A stretch of DNA of 64,000 bases from Mongoliibacter ruber (GCF_003003005.1 NZ_PVTR01000003.1:108890-172889); one strand, 5' to 3'; positions 36,055 through 44,479 are shown, counted from the first letter of the stretch. Numbers and translations: made by a program. Notes: a model not told the origin generated them from the sequence alone.

Positions 36055-36345
36055 ATGAACCCTGTAGAGGTCATTTCTGATTTGCATATCGAAGGAGAAA
36101 ATTTCCAAATAGATGTGTTAAGCAATAAGGAAGAAATTGCTGTCGCCATCAATGGTGCAAGTATTCCTAAAGTAGGTTTACCGCTGAAACAATTGTTTTC
36201 ATTGGTGAAAAATCAGCCTTTCTCTACGAACCAGACCATTTCGGTAGTCTACAACCAAAAAGAGATTTACCATTCCGGTAAATCTCTTTTCTCTAGGTAC
36301 AATTACTTATTTCTGTTAAGGACTTTTTTCAAAAACCTCTTTTAA
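36055..36345 (+). CDS. Small hypothetical protein with a terminator hairpin inside its 3' end
   Basis: A 96-residue protein, coupled to the previous gene by a 2-base gap. The first 70 residues are a regular alpha/beta sequence (VISDLHIEGENFQIDVLSN...VGLPLKQLFSLVKNQPF). The last 27 residues change character, to LFSRYNYLFLLRTFFKNLF. A perfect 15-bp hairpin at 36257-36290 falls within the frame around codons 68-79. A TAA lies in another frame inside that hairpin at 36279-36281. A frameshift that extended a shorter ancestral protein is one explanation. Function unknown. Confidence 0.55.
   Translation: MNPVEVISDLHIEGENFQIDVLSNKEEIAVAINGASIPKVGLPLKQLFSLVKNQPFSTNQTISVVYNQKEIYHSGKSLFSRYNYLFLLRTFFKNLF
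36257..36290 (+). terminator. Strong hairpin, likely rho-independent terminator
   Basis: Arms AAAAGAGATTTACC and GGTAAATCTCTTTT pair perfectly across a 5-base loop, and the right arm ends in a U-rich run. It looks like an ordinary bidirectional terminator for the small operon and for the convergent ABC genes. Yet it sits about 55 bases before the stop codon of the frame it would terminate. Confidence 0.72.
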
Positions 36346-36351
36346 GCTGCA

Positions 36352-37047
36352 TCAAGTGCCAAAGTAGGTGTTGAGTTCATCTACCATCAATTCTTTTTCT
36401 TTGATATCCTTGATCACAAGACCTTTTTCCAAAAGTACAATCCTTTCGCAGATTTCGGTAACGTGGTTGAGGTCATGGCTGGAAATCAAAAACGTGATTT
36501 GGGAATTTTCTTTCTCACTCAAAATCAGTTTTTTCAACCTGTTTTGCGAACTAGGGTCCAGGTTTTCAAATGGTTCATCCAGCAAGACCACTTCAGGATT
36601 TCCCATTAAGGCTGCCGCAATACCCACTTTTTTCAAATTTCCCTTTGACAGGTCACGGATATACTTCTTTTTTCCCAAAATCTCATCATTAAAAAGCTCA
36701 TGAAACTTTTCCAGGTGCATGACCATATCCGCATCAGACATCCTGTACATTTTGCGAAGCGCTTCAAAATATTCATCCGGGGTAAGGTATGACAACAACA
36801 TATGCTCATCCAAGTAAGCACCTACTTTCCACTTCCAATCTTCAGACTGACTGACAACTTCCTGATCGATCATGACCTGACCTTCTGTGGTACGGACCAA
36901 ATCGAGGATAATCCTGAAAAGAGTCGTTTTACCTGCACCATTGTTTCCGACTAAACCGAAACATTCAGCCTTAGGGATAAAAAGGTTGGGCACATCCAGT
37001 ACCACTACTTCCTTATACTTTTTTTTGAGTCCTTCTATTGTGATCAT
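36352..37047 (-). CDS. ABC transporter ATP-binding protein
   Basis: A 231-residue ATPase. Walker A is GNNGAGKTT near residue 34, the signature LSKGNLKKV near 130, Walker B VVLLDEPFENLDP near 152 and the H-loop SSHDLNH near 189. It shares four bases with the end of the upstream membrane gene, with which it forms the transporter. The architecture fits exporters of the ABC-2 or multidrug type. The 3' end is seven bases from the convergent small gene. Confidence 0.93.
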   Translation of the reverse strand: MITIEGLKKKYKEVVVLDVPNLFIPKAECFGLVGNNGAGKTTLFRIILDLVRTTEGQVMIDQEVVSQSEDWKWKVGAYLDEHMLLSYLTPDEYFEALRKMYRMSDADMVMHLEKFHELFNDEILGKKKYIRDLSKGNLKKVGIAAALMGNPEVVLLDEPFENLDPSSQNRLKKLILSEKENSQITFLISSHDLNHVTEICERIVLLEKGLVIKDIKEKELMVDELNTYFGT

Positions 37048-38531
37048 ATTTCTTGTCTGAATGATGATGAAATTTCATATCTATTGTCAAGTACACGCTG
37101 TACCGCTAATCTCGAGAGTGGTTTGAAGGCGATAATGCCTGCCATACCCACGATAGCCAGAGCTGAAAGCCCAATGTATTGGTTGAAAAACAAGGCAAAA
37201 GGCAGGTATACCACATATGGAGCAATCAGCATTGGGATAATCATCAGAAATTGGGCAATCCCCACACCTTCGTAATTGAACATGGCGCCTTTGTTGAGAT
37301 CCATTGGCTTTGGCTTCCAAAGCGAAAGGTATATGACCATGTGTATCACTACTCCCATATTGAAAAGAAAAGTAGCCAAATGAATCAAAAGGATATCCCA
37401 TCCAAAATATACGTACGGGATTGAAAGAAGCAGACAGAGTATTGAAACTACTATGAAAAGTAAGTATTTACCCTTGATCAAAGCTTCCACACCATCTCTT
37501 TTCTGTAAGAAAAAATCAAAATTGGCAGAATTCCAACTCAAAAAAAGCTGACCATATTGCAGCATGAAAATCCCTGTAATGAATGAGCCTACAAAAACAA
37601 ACAGGTGGCTGAAACCTTCTTCTGAGGCATATTGTGGGTTATTATAAAATATCAAACCGTATAATAAGAAAAAGCCTGCAAGCATCAAGTATGTCCTCGG
37701 TTTCTTATGTCTGATGATCAACTTCCACTCCAAATTGGCAAACTCCCCTGCCAAGCCAAACCGTGATAAAAAACCAAGTTCTTGATTGACAAAACGGATA
37801 TTTTCCTCCTGTGACAAGTCCTCTAAATAAGCATTGTTCTTATAATATACATATGCCATTTGGTACATGGCTACAAAAACCCCCAACAACAAAAGTACTG
37901 GAATCGGTGAAGTCAATGACCAATCAAAAACAGGTTTAATGATCTCCCCGAGGTTGTACCATCCGAGGTAAGTGGAACCTGCACCCAACAAAAGCACTAG
38001 AAAAACTATACCTATCCCCGTCAAGCTATCTTCAAATTTTTGCTTGAACCACAGCATCAACCAATGTAAAGACCAACTCGTCAGAACCACTGCAGCAATC
38101 CATGAAATGGCCGCCACATCTCCAAACTTTGGCAGGATTTCTCTGTAGGCAAAAGGTCCAAAAAGCAATGGTGCTATCAAGGTCAGAGGCGAAATGAATG
38201 ACCGTCCCAAAAGAAAATGAATGATATTGCTTTTTTTGATAGGCAGGTGTAAAAAACGCTCTAACTCCATCACAGGCAGTTGTTGGGTAAAATACCTGTA
38301 CATAAATTCAAAAAGGAAAAAGTATACCAGACCTGCACTAAGTGTGGTATAAGCATCTGAACTTTCCATTACTTTTTCCAAGACATCTTTCAAGACAATT
38401 CCCAACAGCAGGACATAAGCCAACAAGACAACTGCTAAAAAGGCCAAAAATATTGCCACCAATGCAGACTTTGCAAAGGATGTCGATCGCATACTTTTAA
38501 GTATTTCTAATCTGATGAGCTGCAAAACCAT
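37044..38531 (-). CDS. DUF5687 ABC transporter permease
   Basis: A 495-residue integral membrane protein of the Bacteroidota DUF5687 family, with about ten to twelve hydrophobic segments. Family marks are MELERFLHLPIKKSNIIHFLLGRSF near residue 90 and GMAGIIAFKPLSRLAVQRVLDNRYE near the C-terminus. It is the first gene of the pair, its stop overlapping the ATPase start by four bases. The transported substrate is unknown. Two-gene ATPase/DUF5687 transporters are common in the phylum. Confidence 0.9.
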   Translation of the reverse strand: MVLQLIRLEILKSMRSTSFAKSALVAIFLAFLAVVLLAYVLLLGIVLKDVLEKVMESSDAYTTLSAGLVYFFLFEFMYRYFTQQLPVMELERFLHLPIKKSNIIHFLLGRSFISPLTLIAPLLFGPFAYREILPKFGDVAAISWIAAVVLTSWSLHWLMLWFKQKFEDSLTGIGIVFLVLLLGAGSTYLGWYNLGEIIKPVFDWSLTSPIPVLLLLGVFVAMYQMAYVYYKNNAYLEDLSQEENIRFVNQELGFLSRFGLAGEFANLEWKLIIRHKKPRTYLMLAGFFLLYGLIFYNNPQYASEEGFSHLFVFVGSFITGIFMLQYGQLFLSWNSANFDFFLQKRDGVEALIKGKYLLFIVVSILCLLLSIPYVYFGWDILLIHLATFLFNMGVVIHMVIYLSLWKPKPMDLNKGAMFNYEGVGIAQFLMIIPMLIAPYVVYLPFALFFNQYIGLSALAIVGMAGIIAFKPLSRLAVQRVLDNRYEISSSFRQEI

Positions 38532-38624
38532 ATTTAGGAGTTTAAAATAGAATTCGTGAAATTTCAGGCTGAATTTAAGAAAAGCAAATTAAAGCTTAAG
38601 GATTAAGTTAATTATTTTGACCAA

Positions 38625-39356
38625 ATGACTGATTTTATACAGCAAACAGAATTTTCTGAGATCATTAAGACTAGACGATCGGTAAGAGTTTTTGACCAAA
38701 AGGAAAAGTTTAACCATCAAACTGTGCAGGAATGCCTCGAACTGGCCACATTGGCTCCAAATAGCTCAAATCTTCAACTTTGGGAATTTTATAGGGTGCC
38801 AGAAACTTCATCTCTCAAAACTCCCTTAGCTGAATTGTGCATGAAGCAGAGTGCGGCGAGAACAGCCAGGGAATTAGTGGTGATTGTGGCCCGGAGGGAT
38901 AATTGGAAAAAGAGGGCAAAATCCAACTATGAAAATGTCAAAAAAGCCTACAAAGGAAAAAGTGGTAAGAAAGAAAAGCAAGTACTCTCCTATTATGGCA
39001 AATTGATTCCAAGGCTATATTCCAAATTTCCGCTTTGGTCACTGGGAAAGAGACTGATCGCTTGGTCGGTAGGGTTGAAAAGACCTATGGTGAGGGAAGT
39101 CTCAGAAACAGATGTGCGCATTTCAGTTCACAAAAGCGTTGCTTTGGCTGCCATGACATTCATGTATGCCTTGAAATCCAGGGGCTATGACACCTGTCCT
39201 TTAGAAGGCTTTGATTCCAAAAGAGTGAAGAAGCTTTTGGAATTACCAGACTCCGCTGAGATTTCTATGATCATTGCCTGTGGCAAAGGACTTCCTGAAG
39301 GGATTTATGGAGAGAGGTTCAGGGTGCCTAGTGAAGAGGTGATTTTTGAGAAATGA
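38625..39356 (+). CDS. Nitroreductase-family protein
   Basis: A 243-residue flavin-fold protein. The N-terminus EIIKTRRSVRVFD holds the FMN-phosphate-binding arginines, followed by LELATLAPNSSNLQLWEFYRV. A central insertion rich in lysine (KAYKGKSGKKEKQVLSYYGKL) is unusual for simple nitroreductases. The C-terminal PLEGFDSKRVKKLLELP and IIACGKG are typical. Expected to reduce quinones, nitro or related compounds with NAD(P)H in the cytoplasm. It stands alone and is divergent from the ABC operon. Confidence 0.88.
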   Translation: MTDFIQQTEFSEIIKTRRSVRVFDQKEKFNHQTVQECLELATLAPNSSNLQLWEFYRVPETSSLKTPLAELCMKQSAARTARELVVIVARRDNWKKRAKSNYENVKKAYKGKSGKKEKQVLSYYGKLIPRLYSKFPLWSLGKRLIAWSVGLKRPMVREVSETDVRISVHKSVALAAMTFMYALKSRGYDTCPLEGFDSKRVKKLLELPDSAEISMIIACGKGLPEGIYGERFRVPSEEVIFEK

Positions 39357-39360
39357 ATGG

Positions 39361-39411
39361 TGGATATATGCTTCGCGATATAAAGTTGATATATGCCTAC
39401 GGCGATATAAA
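39361..39411 (-). repeat. ATAT/TTCG tandem hairpin element, inverted copy
   Basis: Two half-units, GATATATGCTTCGCGATATAA and its neighbour, are the reverse complement of 1193-1245. The element begins four bases after the nitroreductase stop codon. Confidence 0.6.
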
Positions 39412-39504
39412 TCCCCAACATCAAATCTCATTTTCAGGTTTAAAATTAAGTCGGCCTCACCTTGTCATTTAGAACGTAGAGAGAAATCTTATTTTGATGG
39501 TAAA

Positions 39505-39590
39505 AATGGTGCGTTATCCGAAGGTTGTACCTTCGGATTCCTGAGTCAAGAGCTTAAAGCTCAAAAAATAAGAGTTAAAAACTCAGAATT
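39505..39590 (-). repeat. RAYT-1-type hairpin unit, partial
   Basis: A partial inverted copy of the repeat family at 1-1145. It has GCGTTATCCGAAGGTTGTACC-type hairpin sequence near 39511-39538, then GAGTCAAGAGCTTAAAGCTC and GAGTTAAAAACTC. A fragment of another dispersed word (TTGTCATTTAGAACG) lies just before it at 39462-39490. Confidence 0.65.
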
Positions 39591-39606
39591 AAGAAGCGAT
39601 AAAAAT

Positions 39607-39754
39607 AATGACCCTGAAATGCCTGTCCCGAAAATCGGGAGGTCAAACGTATATTAGCTCTGGGTAGCTACCCGGGGTTTAAAGTGTAAGCCAAGTATAA
39701 GTTTTTGGCGGAATAATGATCAATGGTGGAAAATACTTTCCGCCAAAAACAGAG
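39607..39754 (+). repeat. Dispersed ~150-bp repeat, copy 2
   Basis: Direct copy of 33499-33648, sharing ATGCCTGTCCCGAAAATCGG and GCTACCCGGGG. Its last third forms a long hairpin, with TTTTTGGCGGAA at 39700-39711 pairing with TTTCCGCCAAAAA at 39738-39750. The remainder of the gap up to the operator at 39973 is AT-rich without genes. Confidence 0.75.
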
Positions 39755-39972
39755 ATGGCATGCCATTGAAGATTGAGGTCACTGTTGAGTTTAATAAATA
39801 GTATATCGATTTCAGTTTACCAGCTTCACCACTTATACACCTCCTCCATTCATCACAAACCCAACTTTTAACAAAAAAAATTAACCTTTAACCTTTTTAA
39901 CGGTTAACGACTTCATCATCAGTTACACAATTCATCAGTTAATCAATCACTTAACCAATAATTTACATTTTT

Positions 39973-39997
39973 TTCGTAGAATTACGAAAATTTCGTA
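39973..39997. promoter_or_regulatory. BlaI-type operator upstream of pair 1
   Basis: Two overlapping palindromes share a half-site: TTCGTAgaatTACGAA at 39973-39988 and TACGAAAaTTTCGTA at 39983-39997. They lie 35-60 bases upstream of the BlaI-like start, where family members bind and repress their own operon. The half-site TACGAA differs from the CTACAAATGTAG sites of the second pair. Confidence 0.65.
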
Positions 39998-40031
39998 GTA
40001 TTATTAAATAATTAGTATTACTTTTATTGTC

Positions 40032-40406
40032 ATGGAAGCATTGACACAAAACGAAGAACAATTGATGCAGGTATTTTGGAAATTGGAAAAGGCTTTGGTC
40101 AGGGATGTGCTGAACGAAATCCCGGAGCCAAAACCTCCTTATACCACGCTCGCATCCAACATCAAGCAACTGGAAAAGAAGGGCTATCTCAAACATAATA
40201 CATATGGCAATATCCATGAGTATTACCCCGTAGTGACCCAAGAGGCCTACAGGAAAAAGAGCTTCAATAACCTGATCAAAAACTACTTTGATGGCTCCGT
40301 CCAAAACGTACTCTCTTTTATGGTAAAAGAGAAAGGGATTTCCGAAAAGGAAATGAAAGAACTTAAAAAGTTAATCGATGAGCACGATAACCCTGAAAAA
40401 TCATGA
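40032..40406 (+). CDS. BlaI/MecI-family transcriptional repressor, pair 1
   Basis: A 124-residue winged-helix repressor. The N-terminus EALTQNEEQLMQVFWKLEKALVRDVL and the recognition region PPYTTLASNIKQLEKKGYL are diagnostic. The C-terminal helices (NLIKNYFDGSVQNVLSFMVKE) provide dimerisation and, in the family, the site cut when the partner sensor is activated. It overlaps the M56 gene by four bases. Palindromic operators lie just upstream, suggesting autorepression. No beta-lactamase gene is nearby, so the signal is probably not an antibiotic. Confidence 0.92.
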   Translation: MEALTQNEEQLMQVFWKLEKALVRDVLNEIPEPKPPYTTLASNIKQLEKKGYLKHNTYGNIHEYYPVVTQEAYRKKSFNNLIKNYFDGSVQNVLSFMVKEKGISEKEMKELKKLIDEHDNPEKS

Positions 40407-41647
40407 GCCAGTTATTCAATTACCTATGGGAGGCGAGTTTAGCCTTGTTCCTACTTTACGGATTTTATAAAATATTTCTGTCAAGACTGACATTTTTCAC
40501 CTGGAACAGGGCTTATTTATTAGGCGCTTTGGTTTTTGCAATGGTGTTGCCATTCTTAAGTTTCAGTACAAGCAATACAACAACACTCGTTCCTGAAATA
40601 CTGACATATAGTCTACCGGAATTCCAGTTTTCCGGCAAGGAATCGGGTTCAGGTTCAATCGGTTTCCTTCATTTTTTATTGATCATATACCTTACTGGTT
40701 TTATATGGAAAATAAGCATGCTCCTAATCGGTTTGCTTGTGACATTTAAGCGAATTTACCAATCTGAAAAGATTGAGAAAAACGGTCTTTGTTTCGTCAT
40801 CAATCCTGAATTTCAACCATCTTCATTTTTCCATTTTGTATTCCTCCCTCATTATGATGAGCAAGACGCTGAACAAAAACCTATTGTCTATCATGAAGCC
40901 GTGCATGTCAAAAAATTACATACACTTGATTTACTGGTCTTGCAGATTGCAAATGCCATCCTTTGGTCCCATCCCATATGGAGTTTTTATGAGGCCAATC
41001 TTAGGGAAGTCCACGAATTTGAGGCCGACCAGGAGGTGACCTCCACCTATTCCAAAACCGCTTATGCCAAATTGCTCCTAGGGCTTCTGATTACTGAAAG
41101 CAACGGACAATTGGTCAACAACTTTAACCATTTTCAAACCAAAAAAAGAATCAAAATGATGATGAATTCTAAAAAATCCAAAGCGATCCAAAAGTCCGTG
41201 TTTCTTTTGGCTATCCCCTTGATGGCAGCCTTGCTGCTGGTATTTGCCTGCGAAACTGAAAAAGAAGAAAGTTTCGCTGAAACATTGGAAATTCCCATGG
41301 AATTGGAAAAACAAAATGCCGCTTCTACAGAAATTTTTGACGTAGTCGAAGATTCCCCTGAATTCAAGGGTGGTTGGGAAGCTTGGAGCAAGTTTCTTTC
41401 CGAAAATCTTCACTATCCTGAGCAAGCCAAGAAGGCGGGAATCGAAGGAAAGGTATTTGTGGTATTTGAAATTCAGCCTGATGGAAGGGTCACCAACCCT
41501 GAAATTCTCCGCGGCATAGGTGGAGGTTGTGATGAAGAAGCGCTGCGTGTCATCCGTCAATCTCCTGATTGGATCCCAGGTAAGCAAAGAGGAAAGGAAG
41601 TAGCTGTAAGGATGAGAGTTCCTATTCGATTTAAGCTGAGTGAATAA
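40403..41647 (+). CDS. BlaR1-like M56 metallopeptidase with TonB C-terminal domain
   Basis: A 414-residue membrane sensor-protease. Four hydrophobic segments surround the zinc motif HEAVH near residue 163 and the downstream EADQEV near 208. A last membrane helix near residue 270 leads to a periplasmic tail. The final hundred residues are a TonB C-terminal domain (FKGGWEAWSKFLSENLHYPEQAKKAGIEGKVFVVFEIQPDG...). A penicillin-binding sensor domain is absent. It presumably cleaves the co-encoded repressor on a cue sensed at the envelope, possibly through the TonB-like tail. A terminator follows at 41672. Confidence 0.92.
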   Translation: MSQLFNYLWEASLALFLLYGFYKIFLSRLTFFTWNRAYLLGALVFAMVLPFLSFSTSNTTTLVPEILTYSLPEFQFSGKESGSGSIGFLHFLLIIYLTGFIWKISMLLIGLLVTFKRIYQSEKIEKNGLCFVINPEFQPSSFFHFVFLPHYDEQDAEQKPIVYHEAVHVKKLHTLDLLVLQIANAILWSHPIWSFYEANLREVHEFEADQEVTSTYSKTAYAKLLLGLLITESNGQLVNNFNHFQTKKRIKMMMNSKKSKAIQKSVFLLAIPLMAALLLVFACETEKEESFAETLEIPMELEKQNAASTEIFDVVEDSPEFKGGWEAWSKFLSENLHYPEQAKKAGIEGKVFVVFEIQPDGRVTNPEILRGIGGGCDEEALRVIRQSPDWIPGKQRGKEVAVRMRVPIRFKLSE

Positions 41648-41671
41648 AAGTATATTTAATGAACAAAAAAG

Positions 41672-41697
41672 AAGCAGGGCAATTCACCCTGCTTTTT
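41672..41697 (+). terminator. Rho-independent terminator of BlaI/BlaR1 pair 1
   Basis: Arms AAGCAGGG and CCCTGCTT enclose an 8-base-range loop and are followed by TTT. It lies 25 bases after the M56 stop and closes the operon. Confidence 0.8.
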
Positions 41698-41774
41698 GTG
41701 CATTTATGTAAATGGTTGGTTCTGCATGTTGGAAATGGGTATTTTGCTTTCGAAAAACCAATCAACCAAACACT

Positions 41775-42764
41775 ATGAAAAACAAAACAGAGAGAAGAAC
41801 TTTTATCCGCAACATCGGCCTGCTCAGTCTAGGTGCTGGCCTAAGCCCCATGATGCTTCAAGGTTGCGGTGGGACAGAAAGTGGGAGCAGTGAAAAAGAG
41901 GCAGAAACAAGCGCCGCAAATATGTTTTTTAAAATCTCCCTTGCCCAATGGTCATTGCACAAGATGCTTTTTGGTGGTGAACTTGACAACATGGATTTCG
42001 CAAAATTCACCAAGGACAACTTTGATATTCATGCCTTAGAATATGTCAATGCATTTTTCAAGGACAAAGCCAGAGATATGGACTATTTGGGGGAGATGAA
42101 AAAAAGAGTAGAAGACAATGGAATGGAGTCCGTGTTGATCATGGTAGATGGTGAGGGATTCTTAGGTGATCTGAACGAGCAAGCTAGAATGAAATCGGTA
42201 GACGACCATAAAAAATGGGTTGAAGCAGCTCAATTTTTAGGATGTCATTCTATCAGGGTAAATGCTTTTGGCCGTGGTACAGCAGAAGAAGTTGGTGCTG
42301 CAGCAACAGAAGGGTTGAGATCTCTTTCTGAATTTGCCAAACCTTTTGATATCAATGTTATTGTTGAAAATCACGGCAGCTACTCCTCCAATGGGCAATG
42401 GCTAAGCACAGTGATTCAAAATACCGGAATGGACAATTGCGGTACACTTCCTGATTTTGGCAATTTCTGTATCAAACGCTCAGGAGAGTCCGAGTGGGAG
42501 GGTGAATGTGTGGAAGAATACGACAGGTACCAAGGGGTTGAGGAAATGATGCCTTATGCCAAAGGAGTCAGTGCCAAGACAAACAATTTTGACGCGCAAG
42601 GTAATTGTGTGGAGACAGATTACAACAAAATGATGCAGATCGTCAAAGATGCTGGTTACACAGGGTATGTAGGTATTGAATATGAAGGAAATGAGCTTTC
42701 AGAAGTAGAAGGAATCAAGGCGACTAAGGCATTGCTGGAAAGAGTCGGGATGGAAATTTCTTGA
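41775..42764 (+). CDS. Exported sugar-phosphate-isomerase/epimerase-like TIM-barrel protein, copy 1
   Basis: A 329-residue xylose-isomerase-like TIM barrel. The start at 41775 gives a twin-arginine signal RRTFIRNIGLLSLGAG with a following LQGC that may be lipidated. Barrel segments include FFKISLAQWSLHKM, NVIVENHGSYSSN (metal-binding Glu and His), GTLPDFGNF and a final YVGIEYEGNE. The fold binds a divalent metal and acts on sugars or inositols. The frame is open to 41712 but the earlier region lacks a signal peptide. It is one of three such proteins here (also 49255 and 51019). Confidence 0.87.
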   Translation: MKNKTERRTFIRNIGLLSLGAGLSPMMLQGCGGTESGSSEKEAETSAANMFFKISLAQWSLHKMLFGGELDNMDFAKFTKDNFDIHALEYVNAFFKDKARDMDYLGEMKKRVEDNGMESVLIMVDGEGFLGDLNEQARMKSVDDHKKWVEAAQFLGCHSIRVNAFGRGTAEEVGAAATEGLRSLSEFAKPFDINVIVENHGSYSSNGQWLSTVIQNTGMDNCGTLPDFGNFCIKRSGESEWEGECVEEYDRYQGVEEMMPYAKGVSAKTNNFDAQGNCVETDYNKMMQIVKDAGYTGYVGIEYEGNELSEVEGIKATKALLERVGMEIS

Positions 42765-42773
42765 TTTTTTTCA

Positions 42774-42850
42774 TGCCACAAGGACGCGAAGGCACTAAGA
42801 TTAACACCAAGGAATTTGTGAAATCTTAGTGTCTTCCTTTCTTTGTGGCA
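42774..42850. terminator. Long inverted repeat between convergent genes
   Basis: Imperfect 29-base arms start TGCCACAAGGACGCGAAGG and end TTTCTTTGTGGCA, with the inner stem CACTAAGATT/AATCTTAGTG perfect. It separates two convergent genes and is followed by T-rich sequence, so it could end transcription from both sides. Its words (CAAGGACGCGAAGG) recur in degenerate form near 33795 and 43910, suggesting a dispersed element. Confidence 0.6.
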
Positions 42851-42893
42851 ATTTTAATTTTTCAAAAGGTACTTTGTGACTTTGTAACTAGTA

Positions 42894-43847
42894 TCACCAC
42901 CTTTCCAATCCCAAGAGTTTTTTACCCAATTCAGATAATTCCGCTCTATCATATTTGGTTTGTTCCCAATTTCTGGGGTCACCCGGAAAGGCATATCCAG
43001 AAGGGGCCACCCGGTTTTCCCAAGACTTGATTCGCCAATCTCTCAATTCCTCATTATCCTCCTCAGCAGGCATCATGGATATGTATTGTGCAATCCTGAC
43101 TTTATCGGAACGGTTGGCACGTATGCCATGAGGCAACAGGCTGTTGAAAATCAAAAGATCACCTGCTTCCAACTTGACTTTGACAATGTCCTTTTCAAAG
43201 TCACTGATATCGGGCATAAACCTGTTTCTATCTTCAGGCTGGTTGAGTTTCCAGGTATCATAAGTGCGGTAAAGCTCGGGAATACACTGAAACCCACCCA
43301 TATTTTCATCGGTTTGGTCTGCGAGGGCAAGTACTCCCTGAACATTTTGGGGTTTGGTTTCCGGATCATAATCCCAATGGATAAAGGCCTTGTATTCATA
43401 TCCGGGACGGATGGGAAAATTAAGATTAGCCCGGTCAATGGTCACCCAAAGTTTTTCTGTCCCCCAGACATCCACAAAAGCATCATAGACTTTAGGCGCT
43501 TGCCTGTTGTTCCAGAGATGTTGGTTGTTATACACCTCCACCATTCCCGTACCCACCAATTCTTTCATCTCCATTTCATTGTAAGGATTCTTGTACCAAG
43601 TTTCAGGATTTTGAGGATCCTTGTCTTCAAATTCCCATAAAAAATCAGCGGTCTTGCTCACCTGTTCTTTCGGCACCGCATTCTTGACCACCACATATCC
43701 CTGATGAACCCAGAAGTCCCAGTCTTCCTCTGAGAGGATACGCAATGGTTTTCCATTAGAGCGGTCATTGAGTTTGGTTTTGCTGCTGGTGGCGGTGGAT
43801 GGATTACCTGGTTTGTCTACGTGGTAGGGGTTGGGGTTCTTGTTCAT
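42894..43847 (-). CDS. Phytanoyl-CoA dioxygenase (PhyH)-family protein
   Basis: A 317-residue cytoplasmic Fe(II)/2-oxoglutarate oxygenase of the PhyH family. The iron-binding triad is visible as HWD near residue 157 and the distal histidine in LLPHGIRANRSDKVR near 238, whose later arginine would hold 2-oxoglutarate. Start at 43847 (MNKNPNPYHV); the open frame reaches 43886 with a less likely start. Family members hydroxylate varied small molecules, so the substrate is open. It is convergent with the TIM-barrel gene, and both could act on the same small-molecule class, but no linkage is shown. Confidence 0.9.
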   Translation of the reverse strand: MNKNPNPYHVDKPGNPSTATSSKTKLNDRSNGKPLRILSEEDWDFWVHQGYVVVKNAVPKEQVSKTADFLWEFEDKDPQNPETWYKNPYNEMEMKELVGTGMVEVYNNQHLWNNRQAPKVYDAFVDVWGTEKLWVTIDRANLNFPIRPGYEYKAFIHWDYDPETKPQNVQGVLALADQTDENMGGFQCIPELYRTYDTWKLNQPEDRNRFMPDISDFEKDIVKVKLEAGDLLIFNSLLPHGIRANRSDKVRIAQYISMMPAEEDNEELRDWRIKSWENRVAPSGYAFPGDPRNWEQTKYDRAELSELGKKLLGLERW

Positions 43848-43899
43848 GGCTATTAGGATTGAGAACATTAAGTTATTAAAAATCACATCAATATGCTAG

Positions 43900-44280
43900 C
43901 GAAGGAAAGATTCACGCAAAGATTACAAAGATGCTGAGGATCGCAGAGAATTTTATTTCACGCAAAGCTTGTCCCGAGAATCGGGAGACGCTATGAGGCA
44001 AAAAAAAGCGAAGCTTATCTGTGAATATCGGTGTTGATCAGTGGTTAATTTTTAAGAGGTCAGGCAAAAAGAGAAAACGGTTCACGAAAAGTTTACAAAG
44101 GTGCAAAGGAGACTCGCAAAGAAAATTGGTTCAAGCAAGGAAGCAAAGACTGTAAATTTTATCCCGCGGAATGCGCTGAGAAATGCAAACTTCAAGAGAG
44201 TCCAAAACTTTACCTTGTCATTTTGACGACGTAGGAGGAGAAATCTAATCAGTAAAGAGGATCAGGCACAATTATGGACA
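43900..44280. repeat. Patchwork of dispersed repeat fragments
   Basis: No gene is seen. The stretch contains CACGCAAAGATTACAAAG-type words, a TCCCGAGAATCGGGA hairpin near 43976, ATCCCGCGGAATGCGCTGAG near 44161 and the word TTGTCATTTTGACGACG near 44215. Each has relatives in the 33.7-33.9 kb gap or at 54274 and 39462. Confidence 0.55.
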
Positions 44281-44314
44281 GAGGGAACCTTACACAGTTA
44301 ATCAATTAATCTTT

Positions 44315-44465
44315 TATGTATATCCGCATTCATACCAGTAGAATCTAAATAATAGAAATAACCTGTGATTTCGAACCAATATCTATAAATATCCAATATC
44401 TATTAGTATCCGTTTGCCAATAACCCTCGTTTAATTGATTAGTGGCATGATTGCGGATAATCATA
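44315..44465 (-). repeat. Dispersed ~150-bp repeat, copy B
   Basis: Reverse-complement match to 7282-7431, sharing AATCAATTAAACGAGGGTT, ATACTAATAGATATT and TGGTTCGAAATCACAGGTTA when read on the minus strand. It ends 15 bases before the stop codon of the EamA gene. Confidence 0.85.
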
Positions 44466-44479
44466 TAATCTTTAAACGA

